A stretch of DNA of 64,000 nt from contig CANTFL010001173.1 of assembly GCA_947650285.1 (NCBI GenBank), positions 1-64,000 of the forward strand. Direction: 5' to 3'. The notes beneath the pieces were generated by a model. The model was given only the letters and a program-made list of their open reading frames with translations, searched no databases and had not been told where the DNA came from. Origin of the DNA: Hyaloperonospora brassicae. Lineage: Eukaryota > Oomycota > Peronosporomycetes > Peronosporales > Peronosporaceae. Positions 15,801-31,000 of this stretch are shown piece after piece (position 1 is the first letter of the stretch; each line of letters starts with the position of its first letter). The translations under genes were made by a program, and so were the position numbers.

Positions 15801-17300
15801 ATCAATGATCGCAATCTCGATCACCTCTCTGATCCTTGATCACGTCTCGATTGCTTCCTGATCGTGATCGCCTTGCTGGTCGCGGATCACATGGTGTGCT
15901 CCACACCAACTTGGTCGCGATCACCTACCTCATCAATGATCGCGATCGCGATCACCTTCCTGATCCCTGATCACGTCTCGATCGCTTCCTGATCGTGATC
16001 GCCTTGCTGATCGCAGATCACATGGTGTGCTCCACACCAACTTGATCGCGATCACCTACCTCATCAATGATCGCGATCACCTTCTTGATCCCTGATCACG
16101 TCTCGATCGCTTCCTGATCGTGATCGCCTTGCTGATCGCGGATCACATGGTGTGCTCCACACCAATTTGGTCGCGATCACCTACCTGATCACTGATCGCG
16201 ATCACCTTCCTGATCCCTGATCACGTCTCGATCGCTTCCTGATCTTGATCGCCTTGCTGATCGCGGATCATATGGTGTGCTCCACACCAACTTGATCTCG
16301 ATCACCTTTCTGATCCCTGATCACGTCTCGATCACCTACCTGATCCCTGATCACGTCTCGATCGCTTCCTGATCGTGATCACCGTGCTGATCGCAGATCA
16401 CATGGTGTGCTCCACACCAACTTGATCTCGATCGCATACCTCATCAATGATCGCGATCGCGATCACCTTCCTGATCCCTGATCACGACCTCTATCGCTTC
16501 CTGATCGTGATCGCCTTGCTGATCGCAGATCACATGGTGTGCTCCACACCAATTTGGTCGCGATCACCTACCTGATCAATGATCGCGATCGCGATCACCT
16601 CTCTAATCGCTGATCACGTCTCGATCGCTTCCTGATCGTGATCGCCTTGCTGAACGCAGATCACATGGTGTGCTCCACACCAACTTGATCGCGATCACAT
16701 ACCTCGTCACTGATCACCTACCTCATCTGTGATCGCACTCTCAATCACCTCTCTGATCGCTGATCACGTCTCGATCGCTTCCTGATCGTAATTTTCTTGT
16801 TGATCGCGGATCACATGATGTGCTCCACACCAATTTGGTCGCGATCACCTACCTCATCAATCATCGCGACCGCCATCACCTTCCTGATCCCTGATCACGT
16901 CTCGATTGCTTCCTGATCGTGATCGCCTTGCTGATCGCGGATCACATGGTGTGCTTCACACCAATTTGGTCGCGATCACCTACCTGATCAATGATCGCGA
17001 TCGCGATCACCCCTCTGATCAGTGATCACGATCTTATTCGCTTCCTGATCGTGATCGCCTTGCTGATCGCGGATCACATGATGTGCTCCACACCAATTTT
17101 GGTCGCGATCACCTACCTCATCAATGATCGCGATCGCGTTCACCTTCCTGATCCCTGATCACGTCTCGATTGCTTCCTGATCGTGATCGCCTTGCTGGTC
17201 GCGGATCACATGGTGTGCTCCACACCAACTTGATCGCGATCACCTACCTCATCTATGATCGCGATCGCGATCACCTCTCTGATCCCTGATCACGTCTCAA
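12840..17300. repeat. Segmental duplication inside the satellite (offset about 2,898 bp)
   Basis: Blocks 12,840-14,400 and 15,740-17,300 share an ordered series of rare unit variants at a constant offset of 2,898 bp. ACCGTG occurs at 13,483 and 16,381, TGAACGCA at 13,753 and 16,651, and ATCTTATTCG at 14,133 and 17,031. One extra T near 17,094 moves the offset to 2,899, after which CTGGTCGCGG still matches. The duplicated block is about 1.5 kb and nearly identical. This is what unequal exchange or replication slippage of a multi-unit segment would leave. Confidence 0.85.
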
Positions 17301-19449
17301 TTGCTTCCTGATCGTGATCGCCTTGCTGATCGCGGATCACATGATGTCCTCCACACCAATTTGGTCGCGATCACCTACCTCATCAATGATCGCGATCGCG
17401 ATCACCTTCCTGATCCCTGATCACGTCTCGAATGCTTCCTGATCGTGATCGCCTTGCTGATCGCGGATCACATGATGTGCTCCACACCAACTTGATCTCG
17501 ATCACCTACCTCATCTATGATCGCGATCGCGATCACCTTTCTGATCCCTGATCACGTCTCGATCACTTCCTGATCGCGGATCACATGGTGTGCTCCACAC
17601 CAACTTGATCTCGATCACCTACCTCATCAATGATCGCGATCGCGATCACCTCTCTGATCCCTGATCACGTCTCGATCGCTTCCTGATCGTGATCGCCTTG
17701 CTGATCGCGGATCACATGGTGTTCTCCACACCAACTTGATCGCGATCACCTTCCTGATCACTGATCACGTCTCGATTGCTTCCTGATCGTGATCGCCTTG
17801 CTGATCGCGGATCACATGGTGTGCTCCACACCAACTTGATCGCGATCACCTACCTCGTCACTGATCACCTACCTCATCTATGATCGCAATCTCGATCACC
17901 TCTCTGATCGCTGATCACGTCTCGATCGCTTCCTGATCGTGATCGCCTTGCTGATCGCGGATCACATGATGTGCTCCACACCAACTTGGTCGCGATCACC
18001 TACCTGATCAATGATCGCGATCGCGTTCACCTTCCTGATCCCTGATCACGTCTCGATTGCTTCCTGATCGTGATCGCCTTGCTGATCGCAGATCACATGG
18101 TGTGCTCCACACCAATTTGGCCGCGATCACCTACCTGATCAATCATCGCGACCGCCATCACCTACCTGATCCCTGATCACGTCTCGATCGCTTCCTGATC
18201 GTGATCGCCTTGCTGATCGCGGATCACATCGTGTGCTCCACACCAACTTGATCTCAATCACCTACCTCATCAATGATCGCGATCGCGTTCACCTTCCTGA
18301 TCCCTGATCACGTCTCGATTGCTTCCTGATCGTGATCGCCTTGCTGATCGCGGATCACATGGTGTGCTCCACACCAATTTGGTCGCGATCACCTACCTGA
18401 TCAATCATCGCGACCGCCATCACCTACCAGATCCCTGATCACCTCTCTATCGCTTCCTGATCGTGATCGCCTTGCTGATCGCAGATCACATGGTGTGCTC
18501 CACACCAACTTGATCGTGATCACCTACCTGATCAATGATCGCGATCGCGATCACCTACCAGATCCCTGATCACATCTCTATCGCTTCCTGATCGTGATCG
18601 CCTTGCTGATCGTGGATCACATGGTGTGCTCCACACCAACTTGATCGCAATCACATACCTCATCAATGATCGCGATCACCTTCCTGATCCCTGATCACGT
18701 CTCGATCGCTTCCTGATCGTGATCGCCTTGCTGATCGCAGATCACATGGTGTGCTCCACACCAACTTGATCTCAATCACCTACCTCATCAATGATCGCGA
18801 TCGCGTTCACCTCTCTGATCCTTGATCACGTCTCGATCGCTTCCTGATCGTGATCGCCTTGCTGATCGCGGATCACATGGTGTGCTCCACACCAATTTGG
18901 CCGCGATCACCTACCTGATCACTGATCACCTACCTCATCAATGATCGCGATCGCGATCACCTCTCTGATCCTTGACCACGTCTCGATTGCTTCCTGATCG
19001 TGATCGCCTTGCTGATCGCGGATCACATGGTGTGCTCCACACCAATTTGGTCGCGATCACCTACCTGATCAATCATCGCGACCGCCATCACCTACCAGAT
19101 CCCTGATCACGTCTCTATCGCTTCCTGATCGTGACCGCCTTGCTGATCGTGGATCACATGGTGTGCTCCACACCAATTTGGTCGCGATCACCTACCTGAT
19201 CACTGATCACCTACCTCATCAATGATCGCAATCTCGATCACCTCTCTGATCCTTGATCACGTCTCGATTGCTTCCTGATCGTGATCGCCTTGCTGATCGT
19301 GGATCACATGGTGTGCTCCACACCAATTTGGTCGCGATCACCTACCTGATCACTGATCACCTACCTCATCAATGATCGCAATCTCGATCACCTCTCTGAT
19401 CCTTGATCACGTCTCGATTGCTTCCTGATCGTGATCGCCTTGCTGATCG

Positions 19450-22400
19450 CGGATCACATGGTGTGCTCCACACCAACTTGATCTCGATCACCTACCTCAT
19501 CAATGATCGCGATCGCGATCACCTTCCTGATCCCTGATCACGTCTCGATCGCTTCCTGATCGTGATCGCCTTGTTGATCGCGGGTCACATGGTGTGCTCC
19601 ACACCAACTTGATCTCGATCACCTACCTCATCAATGATCGCGATCACCTCTCTGATCCCTGATCACGTCTCGATCGCTTCCTGATCGTGATCGCCTTGCT
19701 GATCGCGGATCACATGGTGTGCTCCACACCAATTTGGTCGCGATCACCTACCTGATCACTGATCGCGATCGCGATCACCTCTCTGATCCCTGATCACGTC
19801 TCGATCGCTTCCTGATCGTGATCGCCTTGCTAATCGCGGATCACATGGTGTGCTCCACACCAATTTGGTCGCGATCACCTACCTGATCACTGATCACCTA
19901 CCTCATCAATGATCGCAATCTCGATCACCTCTCTGATCTTTGATCACGTCTCGATTGCTTCCTGATCGTGATCGCCTTGCTGATCGCGGATCACATGGTG
20001 TGCTCCACACCAATTTGGTCGCGATCACCTACCTGATCAATCATCGCGATCGCGATCATCTCTCTGATCAGTGATCACGATCTTGATCGCTTCCTGATCG
20101 TGATCGCCTTGTTGATCGCGGATCACATGGTGTGCTCCACACCAACTTGATTGCGATCACCTACCTGATCACTGATCACCTACCTCATCTATGATCGCAA
20201 TCTCAATCACCTATCTGATCGCTGATCACGTCTCGATCGCTTCCTGATCGTGATTTTCTTGTTGATCGCGGATCACATGATGTGCTCCACACCAACTTGA
20301 TCGCGATCACCTACCTCATCAATGATCGCAATCTCAATCACCTCTCTGATCCCTGATCACGTCTCGATCGCTTCCTGATCGTGATTTTCTTGTTGATCGC
20401 GGATCACATGATGTGCTCCACACCAACTTGATCTCGATCACCTACCTGATCTATGATCGCGATCGCGATCACCTTCCTGATCCCTGATAACGTCTCGATC
20501 GCTTCCTGATCGTGATCGCCTTGTTGATCGCGGGTCACATGGTGTGCTCCACACCAACTTGATCTCGATCACCTACCTCATCAATGATCGCGATCGCGAT
20601 CACCTCTCTGATCCCTGATCACGTCTCGATTGCTTCCTGATCGTGATCGCCTTGCTGATCGCAGATCACATGGTGTGCTCCACACCAACTTGATCGCGAT
20701 CACCTACCTCGTCACTGATCACCTACCTCATCTATGATCGCAATCTCAATCACCTCTCTGATCGCTGATCACGTCTCGATCGCTTCCTGATCGTGATCGC
20801 CTTGCTGATCGCGGATCACATGATGTGCTCCACACCAACTTGATCTCGATCACCTACCTCATCAATGATCGCGATCGCGATCACCTTCCTGATCCCTGAT
20901 CACGTCTCGATCGCTTCCTGATCGTGATCGCCTTGTTGATCGCGGATCACATGGTGTGCTCCACACCAACTTGATCTCGATCACCTACCTCATCAATGAT
21001 CGCGATCGCGATCACCTACCTGATCCCTGATCACGTCTCGATTGCTTCCTGATCGTGATCGCCTTGCTGATCGCAGATCACATGATGTGCTCCACACCAA
21101 CTTGATCGCGATCACCTACCTCGTCACTGATCACCTACCTCATCTATGATCGCGATCGCGATCACCTCTCTGATCCCTGATCACGTCTCGATCGCTTCCT
21201 GATCGTGATCGCCTTGCTGATCGCAGATCACATGATGTGCTCCACACCAACTTGATCGCGATCACCTACCTCGTCACTGATCACCTACCTCATCAATGAT
21301 CGCGATCGCGATCACCTTCCTGATCCCTGATCACGATCTCTATCGCTTCCTGATCGTGATCGCCTTGCTGATCGTAGATCACATGGTGTGCTCCACACCA
21401 ATTTGGTCGCGATCACCTACCTGATCACTGATCACCTACCTCATCAATGATCGCGATCGCGATCACCTCTCTGATCCCTGATCACGTCTCGATGGCTTCC
21501 TGATCGTGATCGCCTTGCTGATCGCAGATCACATGATGTGCTCCACACCAACTTGATCTCGATCACCTACCTCATCAATGATCGCGATCGCGATCACCTT
21601 CCTGATCCCTGATCACGTCTCGATCGCTTCCTGATCGTGATCGCCTTGTTGATCGCGGGTCACATGGTGTGCTCCACACCAACTTGATCTCGATCACCTA
21701 CCTCATCAATGATCGCGATCGCGATCACCTACCTGATCCCTGATCACGTCTCGATTGCTTCCTGATCGTGATCGCCTTGCTGATCGCAGATCACATGATG
21801 TGCTCCACACCAACTTGATCGCGATCACCTACCTCGTCACTGATCACCTACCTCATCTATGATCGCGATCGCGATCACCTCTCTGATCCCTGATCACGTC
21901 TCGATCGCTTCCTGATCGTGATCGCCTTGCTGATCGCAGATCACATGATGTGCTCCACACCAACTTGATCGCGATCACCTACCTCGTCACTGATCACCTA
22001 CCTCATCAATGATCGCGATCGCGATCACCTTCCTGATCCCTGATCACGATCTCGATCGCTTCCTGATCGTGATCGCCTTGCTGATCGCAGATCACATGGT
22101 GTGCTCCACACCAACTTGATCGCGATCACCTACCTCGTCACTGATCACATACCTGATCACTGATCACGATCGCGATCACCTCTCTGATCCCTGATCACGT
22201 CTCGATGGCTTCCTGATCGTGATCGCCTTGCTGATCGCAGATCACATGATGTGCTCCACACCAACTTGATCTCGATCACCTACCTCATCAATGATCGCGA
22301 TCGCGATCACCTTCCTGATCCCTGATCACGTCTCGATCGCTTCCTGATCGTGATCGCCTTGCTGATCGCAGATCACATGGTGTGCTCCACACCAACTTGA

Positions 22401-25400
22401 TCGCGATCACCTACCTCGTCACTGATCACCTACCTCATCAATGATCGCAATCTCAATCACCTCTCTGATTGCTGATCACGTCTCGATCGCTTCCTGATCG
22501 TGATCGCCTTGCTGATCGCGGATCACATGATGTGCTCCACACCAACTTGATCTCGATCACCTACCTCATCAATGATCGCGATCGCGATCACCTTCCTGAT
22601 CCCTGATCACGTCTCGATCGCTTCCTGATCGTGATCGCCTTGTTGATCGCGGGTCACATGGTGTGCTCCACACCAACTTGATCTCGATCACCTACCTCAT
22701 CAATGATCGCGATCGCGATCACCTCTCTGATCCCTGATCACGTCTCGATTGCTTCCTGATCGTGATCGCCTTGCTGATCGCAGATCACATGATGTGCTCC
22801 ACACCAACTTGATCGCGATCACCTACCTGATCACTGATCACCTACCTTATCAATGATCGCGATCGCGATCACCTCTCTGATCCCTGATCACGTCTCGATG
22901 GCTTCCTGATCGTGATCGCCTTGCTGATCGCAGATCACATGGTGTGCTCCACACCAACTTGATCGCGATCACCTACCTCGTCACTGATCACCTACCTCAT
23001 CTATGATCGCGATCGCGATCACCTCTCTGATCCCTGATCACGTCTCGATCGCTTCCTGATCGTGATCGCCTTGCTGATCGCAGATCACATGATGTGCTCC
23101 ACACCAACTTGATCTCGATCACCTACCTCATCAATGATCGCGATCGCGATCACCTTCCTGATCCCTGATCACGTCTCGATTGCTTCCTGAACGTGATCGC
23201 CTTGCTGATCGCAGATCACATGGTGTGCTCCACACCAATTTGGTCGCGATCACCTACCTGATCAATGACCGCGATCGCGATCACCTCTCTGATCAGTGAT
23301 CACGATCTTGATCGCTTCCTGATCGTGATCGCCTTGTTGATCGCGGATCACATGGTGTGCTCCACACCAACTTGATCGCGATCACCTACCTGATCACTGA
23401 TCACCTACCTTATCAATGATCGCGATCGCGATCACCTCTCTGATCCCTGATCACGTCTCGATGGCTTCCTGAACGTGATCGCCTTGCTGATCGCAGATCA
23501 CATGGTGTGCTCCACACCAACTTGATCGCGATCACCTACCTCGTCACTGATCACCTACCTCATCTATGATCGCAATCTCAATCACCTCTCTGATCGCTGA
23601 TCACGTCTCGATCGCTTCCTGATCGTGATTTTCTTGTTGATCGCGGATCACATGATGTGCTCCACACCAACTTGATCTCGATCACCTACCTCATCAATGA
23701 TCGCGATCGCGATCACCTTCCTGATCCCTGATCACGTCTCGATCGCTTCCTGATCGTGATCGCCTTGTTGATCGCGGGTCACATGGTGTGCTCCACACCA
23801 ACTTGATCTCGATCACCTACCTCATCAATGATCGCGATCGCGATCACCTACCTGATCCCTGATCACGTCTCGATTGCTTCCTGATCGTGATCGCCTTGCT
23901 GATCGCAGATCACATGGTGTGCTCCACACCAACTTGATCGCGATCACCTACCTCGTCACTGATCACCTACCTCATCTATGATCGCAATCTCAATCACCTC
24001 TCTGATCGCTGATCACGTCTCGATCGCTTCCTGATCGTGATCTTCTTGTTGATCGCGGATCACATGATGTGCTCCACACCAACTTGATCTCGATCACCTA
24101 CCTCATCAATTATCGCGATCGCGATCACCTTCCTGATCCCTGATCACGTCTCGATCGCTTCCTGATCGTGATCGCCTTGTTGATCGCGGGTCACATGGTG
24201 TGCTCCACACCAACTTGATCTCGATCACCTACCTCATCAATGATCGCGATCGCGATCACCTACCTGATCCCTGATCACGTCTCGATTGCTTCCTGATCGT
24301 GATCGCCTTGCTGATCGCAGATCACATGATGTGCTCCACACCAACTTGATCGCGATCACCTACCTCGTCACTGATCACCTACCTCATCTATGATCGCGAT
24401 CGCGATCACCTCTCTGATCCCTGATCACGTCTCGATCGCTTCCTGATCGTGATCGCCTTGCTGATCGCAGATCACATGATGTGCTCCACACCAACTTGAT
24501 CTCGATCACCTACCTCATCAATGATCGCGATCGCGATCACCTTCCTGATCCCTGATCACGTCTCGATTGCTTCCTGAACGTGATCGCCTTGCTGATCGCA
24601 GATCACATGGTGTGCTCCACACCAATTTGGTCGCGATCACCTACCTGATCAATGACCGCGATCGCGATCACCTCTCTGATCAGTGATCACGATCTTGATC
24701 GCTTCCTGATCGTGATCGCCTTGTTGATCGCGGATCACATGGTGTGCTCCACACCAACTTGATCGCGATCACCTACCTGATCACTGATCACCTACCTTAT
24801 CAATGATCGCGATCGCGATCACCTCTCTGATCCCTGATCACGTCTCGATGGCTTCCTGAACGTGATCGCCTTGCTGATCGCAGATCACATGGTGTGCTCC
24901 ACACCAACTTGATCGCGATCACCTACCTCGTCACTGATCACCTACCTCATCTATGATCGCAATCTCAATCACCTCTCTGATCGCTGATCACGTCTCGATC
25001 GCTTCCTGATCGTGATTTTCTTGTTGATCGCGGATCACATGATGTGCTCCACACCAACTTGATCTCGATCACCTACCTCATCAATGATCGCGATCGCGAT
25101 CAACTTCCTGATCCCTGATCACGTCTCGATCGCTTCCTGATCGTGATCGCCTTGTTGATCGCGGGTCACATGGTGTGCTCCACACCAACTTGATCTCGAT
25201 CACCTACCTCATCAATGATCGCGATCGCGATCACCTACCTGATCCCTGATCACGTCTCGATTGCTTCCTGATCGTGATCGCCTTGCTGATCGCAGATCAC
25301 ATGGTGTGCTCCACACCAACTTGATCGCGATCACCTACCTCGTCACTGATCACCTACCTCATCTATGATCGCAATCTCAATCACCTCTCTGATCCCTGAT

Positions 25401-28400
25401 CACGTCTCGATCGCTTCCTGATCGTGATCGCCTTGTTGATCGCGGATCACATGATGTGCTCCACACCAACTTGATCTCGATCACCTACCTCATCAATGAT
25501 CGCGATCGCGATCACCTTCCTGATCCCTGATCACGTCTCGATCGCTTCCTGATCGTGATCGCCTTGCTGATCGCGGATCACATGGTGTGCTCCACACCAA
25601 CTTGATCGCGATCACCTACCTCATCAATGATCGCGATCGCGATCACCTCCCTGATCCCTGATCACGATCTCGATCGCTTCCTGATCGTGATCGCCTTGCT
25701 GATCGCGGATCACATGGTGTGCTCCACACCAACTTGATCGCGATCACCTACCTCGATCACTGATCACCTACCTTATCAATGATCGCGATCGCGATCACCT
25801 CTCTGATCCCTGATCACGTCTCGATGGCTTCCTGATCGTGATCGCCTTGCTGATCGCAGATCACATGGTGTGCTCCACACCAACTTGATCGCGACCCCTC
25901 GATCACCTACCTCATCTATGATCGCAATCTCAATCACCTCTCTGATCGCTGATCACGTCTCGATCGCTTCCTGATCGTGATTTTCTTGTTGATCGCGGAT
26001 CACATGATGTGCTCCACACCAACTTGATCTCGATCACCTACCTCATCAATGATCGCGATCGCGATCAACTTCCTGATCCCTGATCACGTCTCGATCGCTT
26101 CCTGATCGTGATCGCCTTGTTGATCGCGGGTCACATGGTGTGCTCCACACCAACTTGATCTCGATCACCTACCTCATCAATGATCGCGATCGCGATCACC
26201 TACCTGATCCCTGATCACGTCTCGATTGCTTCCTGATCGTGATCGCCTTGCTGATCGCAGATCACATGATGTGCTCCACACCAACTTGATCGCGATCACC
26301 TACCTCGTCACTGATCACCTACCTCATCTATGATCGCGATCGCGATCACCTCTCTGATCCCTGATCACGTCTCGATCGCTTCCTGATCGTGATCGCCTTG
26401 CTGATCGCGGATCACATGATGTGCTCCACACCAACTTGATCTCGATCACCTACCTCATCAATGATCGCGATCGCGATCACCTTCCTGATCCCTGATCACG
26501 TCTCGATCGCTTCCTGATCGTGATCGCCTTGCTGATCGCGGATCACATGGTGTGCTCCACACCAACTTGATCGCGATCACCTACCTCATCAATGATCGCG
26601 ATCGCGATCACCTCCTGATCCCTGATCACGTCTCGATCGCTTCCTGATCGTGATCGCCTTGCTGATCGCGGATCACATGGTGTGCTCCACACCAACTTGA
26701 TCGCGATCACCTACCTCGTCACTGATCACCTACCTCATCAATGATCGCGATCGCGATCACCTCTCTGATCCCTGATCACGTCTCGATCGCTTCCTGATCG
26801 TGATCGCCTTGCTGATCGCGGATCACATGGTGTGCTCCACACCAACTTGATCGCGATCACCTACCTCATCAATGATCGCGATCGCGATCACCTTCCTGAT
26901 CCCTGATCACGTCTCGATCGCTTCCTGATCGTGATCGCCTTGCTGATCGCGGATCACATGGTGTGCTCCACACCAACTTGATCGCGATCACCTACCTCAT
27001 CAATGATCGCGATCGCGATCACCTCCTGATCCCTGATCACGTCTCGATCGCTTCCTGATCGTGATCGCCTTGCTGATCGCAGATCACATGGTGTGCTCCA
27101 CACCAACTTGATCGCGATCACCTACCTCGTCACTGATCACCTACCTCATCTATGATCGCAATCTCGATCACCTCTCTGATCGCTGATCACGTCTCGATCG
27201 CTTCCTGATCGTGATCTTCTTGTTGATCGCGGATCACATGGTGTGCTCCACACCAACTTGATCTCGATCACCTACCTCATCAATGATCGCGATCGCGATC
27301 ACCTTCCTGATCCCTGATCACGTCTCGATCGCTTCCTGATCGTGATCGCCTTGTTGATCGCGGATCACATGGTGTGCTCCACACCAACTTGATCTCGATC
27401 ACCTACCTCATCAATGATCGCGATCGCGATCACCTCCTGATCCCTGATCACGTCTCGATCGCTTCCTGATCGTGATCGCCTTGCTGATCGCGGATCACAT
27501 GGTGTGCTCCACACCAACTTGATCGCGATCACTACTGATCACTGATCGCGATCGCGATCACTTGATCCTGATCACGTCTCGATCGCTTCCTGATCGTGAT
27601 CGCCTTGCTGATCGCGGATCACATGGTGTGCTCCACACCAACTTGATCGCGATCACCTACCTGATCACGATCGCGATCACCTCTCTGATCCCTGATCACG
27701 TCTCGATCGCTTCCTGATCGTGATCGCCTTGCTGATCGCGGATCACATGGTGTGCTCCACACCAACTTGATCGCGATCACCTACCTCGTCACTGATCACC
27801 TACCTCATCTATGATCGCAATCTCGATCACCTCTCTGATCCCTGATCACGTCTCGATCGCTTCCTGATCGTGATCGCCTTGTTGATCGCGGATCACATGG
27901 TGTGCTCCACACCAACTTGATCTCGATCACCTACCTCATCAATTATCGCGATCGCGATCACCTTCCTGATCCCTGATCACGTCTCGATCGCTTCCTGATC
28001 GTGATCGCCTTGTTGATCGCGGATCACATGGTGTGCTCCACACCAACTTGATCTCGATCACCTACCTCATCAATGATCGCGATCGCGATCACCTACCTGA
28101 TCCCTGATCACGTCTCGATCGCTTCCTGATCGTGATCGCCTTGTTGATCGCGGATCACATGGTGTGCTCCACACCAACTTGATCTCGATCACCTACCTCA
28201 TCAATTGATCGCGATCGCGATCACCTTCCTGATCCCTGATCACGTCTCGATCGCTTCCTGATCGTGATCGCCTTGCTGATCGCGGATCACATGGTGTGCT
28301 CCACACCAACTTGATCGCGATCACCTACCTCGTCACTGATCACCTACCTCATCTATGATCGCGATCGCGATCACCTCTCTGATCCCTGATCACGTCTCGA

Positions 28401-31000
28401 TCGCTTCCTGATCGTGATCGCCTTGCTGATCGCAGATCACATGATGTGCTCCACACCAACTTGATCTCGATCACCTACCTCATCAATGATCGCGATCGCG
28501 ATCACCTTCCTGATCCCTGATCACGTCTCGATGGCTTCCTGAACGTGATCGCCTTGCTGATCGCAGATCACATGGTGTGCTCCACACCAATTTGGTCGCG
28601 ATCACCTACCTGATCAATGACCGCGATCGCGATCACCTCTCTGATCAGTGATCACGATCTTGATCGCTTCCTGATCGTGATCGCCTTGTTGATCGCGGAT
28701 CACATGGTGTGCTCCACACCAACTTGATCGCGATCACCTACCTGATCACTGATCACCTACCTTATCAATGATCGCGATCGCGATCACCTCTCTGATCCCT
28801 GATCACGTCTCGATGGCTTCCTGAACGTGATCGCCTTGCTGATCGCAGATCACATGGTGTGCTCCACACCAACTTGATCGCGATCACCTACCTCGTCACT
28901 GATCACCTACCTCATCTATGATCGCAATCTCAATCACCTCTCTGATCGCTGATCACGTCTCGATCGCTTCCTGATCGTGATTTTCTTGTTGATCGCGGAT
29001 CACATGGTGTGCTCCACACCAACTTGATCTCGATCACCTACCTCATCAATTATCGCGATCGCGATCACCTTCCTGATCCCTGATCACGTCTCGATCGCTT
29101 CCTGATCGTGATCGCCTTGTTGATCGCGGGTCACATGGTGTGCTCCACACCAACTTGATCTCGATCACCTACCTCATCAATGATCGCGATCGCGATCACC
29201 TACCTGATCCCTGATCACGTCTCGATTGCTTCCTGATCGTGATCGCCTTGCTGATCGCGGATCACATGGTGTGCTCCACACCAACTTGATCGCGATCACC
29301 TACCTCGTCACTGATCACCTACCTCATCTATGATCGCAATCTCGATCACCTCTCTGATCCCTGATCACGTCTCGATCGCTTCCTGATCGTGATCGCCTTG
29401 CTGATCGCGGATCACATGGTGTGCTCCACACCAACTTGATCTCGATCACCTACCTCATCAATGATCGCGATCGCGATCACCTTCCTGATCCCTGATCACG
29501 TCTCGATTGCTTCCTGATCGTGATCGCCTTGCTGATCGCGGATCACATGGTGTGCTCCACACCAATTTGGTCGCGATCACCTACCTGATCAATGACCGCG
29601 ATCGCGATCACCTCTCTGATCAGTGATCACGATCTCGATCGCTTCCTGATCGTGATCGCCTTGTTGATCGCGGATCACATGGTGTGCTCCACACCAACTT
29701 GATCGCGATCACCTACCTGATCACTGATCACCTACCTTATCAATGATCGCGATCGCGATCACCTCTCTGATCCCTGATCACGTCTCGATGGCTTCCTGAT
29801 CGTGATCGCCTTGCTGATCGCAGATCACATGGTGTGCTCCACACCAACTTGATCGCGATCACCTACCTCGTCACTGATCACCTACCTCATCTATGATCGC
29901 GATCTCGATCACCTCTCTGATCGCTGATCACGTCTCGATCGCTTCCTGATCGTGATCGCCTTGCTGATCGCGGATCACATGGTGTGCTCCACACCAACTT
30001 GATCTCGATCACCTACCTCATCAATGATCGCGATCGCGATCACCTCCTGATCCCTGATCACGTCTCGATCGCTTCCTGATCGTGATCGCCTTGTTGATCG
30101 CGGATCACATGGTGTGCTCCACACCAACTTGATCGCGATCACCTACCTTATCAATGATCGCGATCGCGATCACCTCTCTGATCCCTGATCACGTCTCGAT
30201 CGCTTCCTGATCGTGATCGCCTTGCTGATCGCAGATCACATGGTGTGCTCCACACCAACTTGATCGCGATCACCTACCTCGTCACTGATCACCTACCTCA
30301 TCTATGATCGCAATCTCAATCACCTCTCTGATCGCTGATCACGTCTCGATCGCTTCCTGATCGTGATTTTCTTGTTGATCGCGGATCACATGATGTGCTC
30401 CACACCAACTTGATCTCGATCACCTACCTCATCAATGATCGCGATCGCGATCACCTCTCCTGATCCCTGATCACGTCTCGATGGCTTCCTGATCGTGATC
30501 GCCTTGCTGATCGCGGATCACATGGTGTGCTCCACACCAACTTGATCTCGATCACCTACCTCATCAATGATCGCGATCGCGATCACCTCTCTGATCCCTG
30601 ATCACGTCTCGATGGCTTCCTGATCGTGATCGCCTTGCTGATCGCAGATCACATGATGTGCTCCACACCAACTTGATCTCGATCACCTACCTCATCAATG
30701 ATCGCGATCACGATCACCTTCCTGATCCCTGATCACGTCTCGATCGCTTCCTGATCGTGATCGCCTTGCTGATCGCGGATCACATGGTGTGCTCCACACC
30801 AACTTGATCGCGATCACCTACCTGATCAATGATCGCGATCACGATCACCTTCCTGATCCCTGATCACGTCTCGATCGCTTCCTGATCGTGATCGCCTTGC
30901 TGATCGCGGATCACATGGTGTTCTCCACACCAACTTGATCTCGATCACCTACCTCATCAATGATCGCGATCGCGATCACCTACCTGATCCCTGATCACGA
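19450..31000. repeat. Higher-order repeat domain of the satellite
   Basis: Here 131-bp and roughly 150-bp units alternate in recurring orders. The rare variant CGGGTCAC marks the period. It lies at about 19,581, 20,531, 21,656, 22,650, 23,775, 24,187, 25,162, 26,127 and 29,127, giving steps of 950, 1,125, 994, 1,125, 412, 975 and 965 bp and then 3,000 bp. These fit small whole-number mixtures of the two unit sizes (412 is close to 2x131+150; 975 to 4x131+3x150). A second marker, AATGACCGCG, recurs at 23,264, 24,651, 28,616 and 29,591. Multi-unit blocks were therefore amplified as wholes. Confidence 0.8.
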
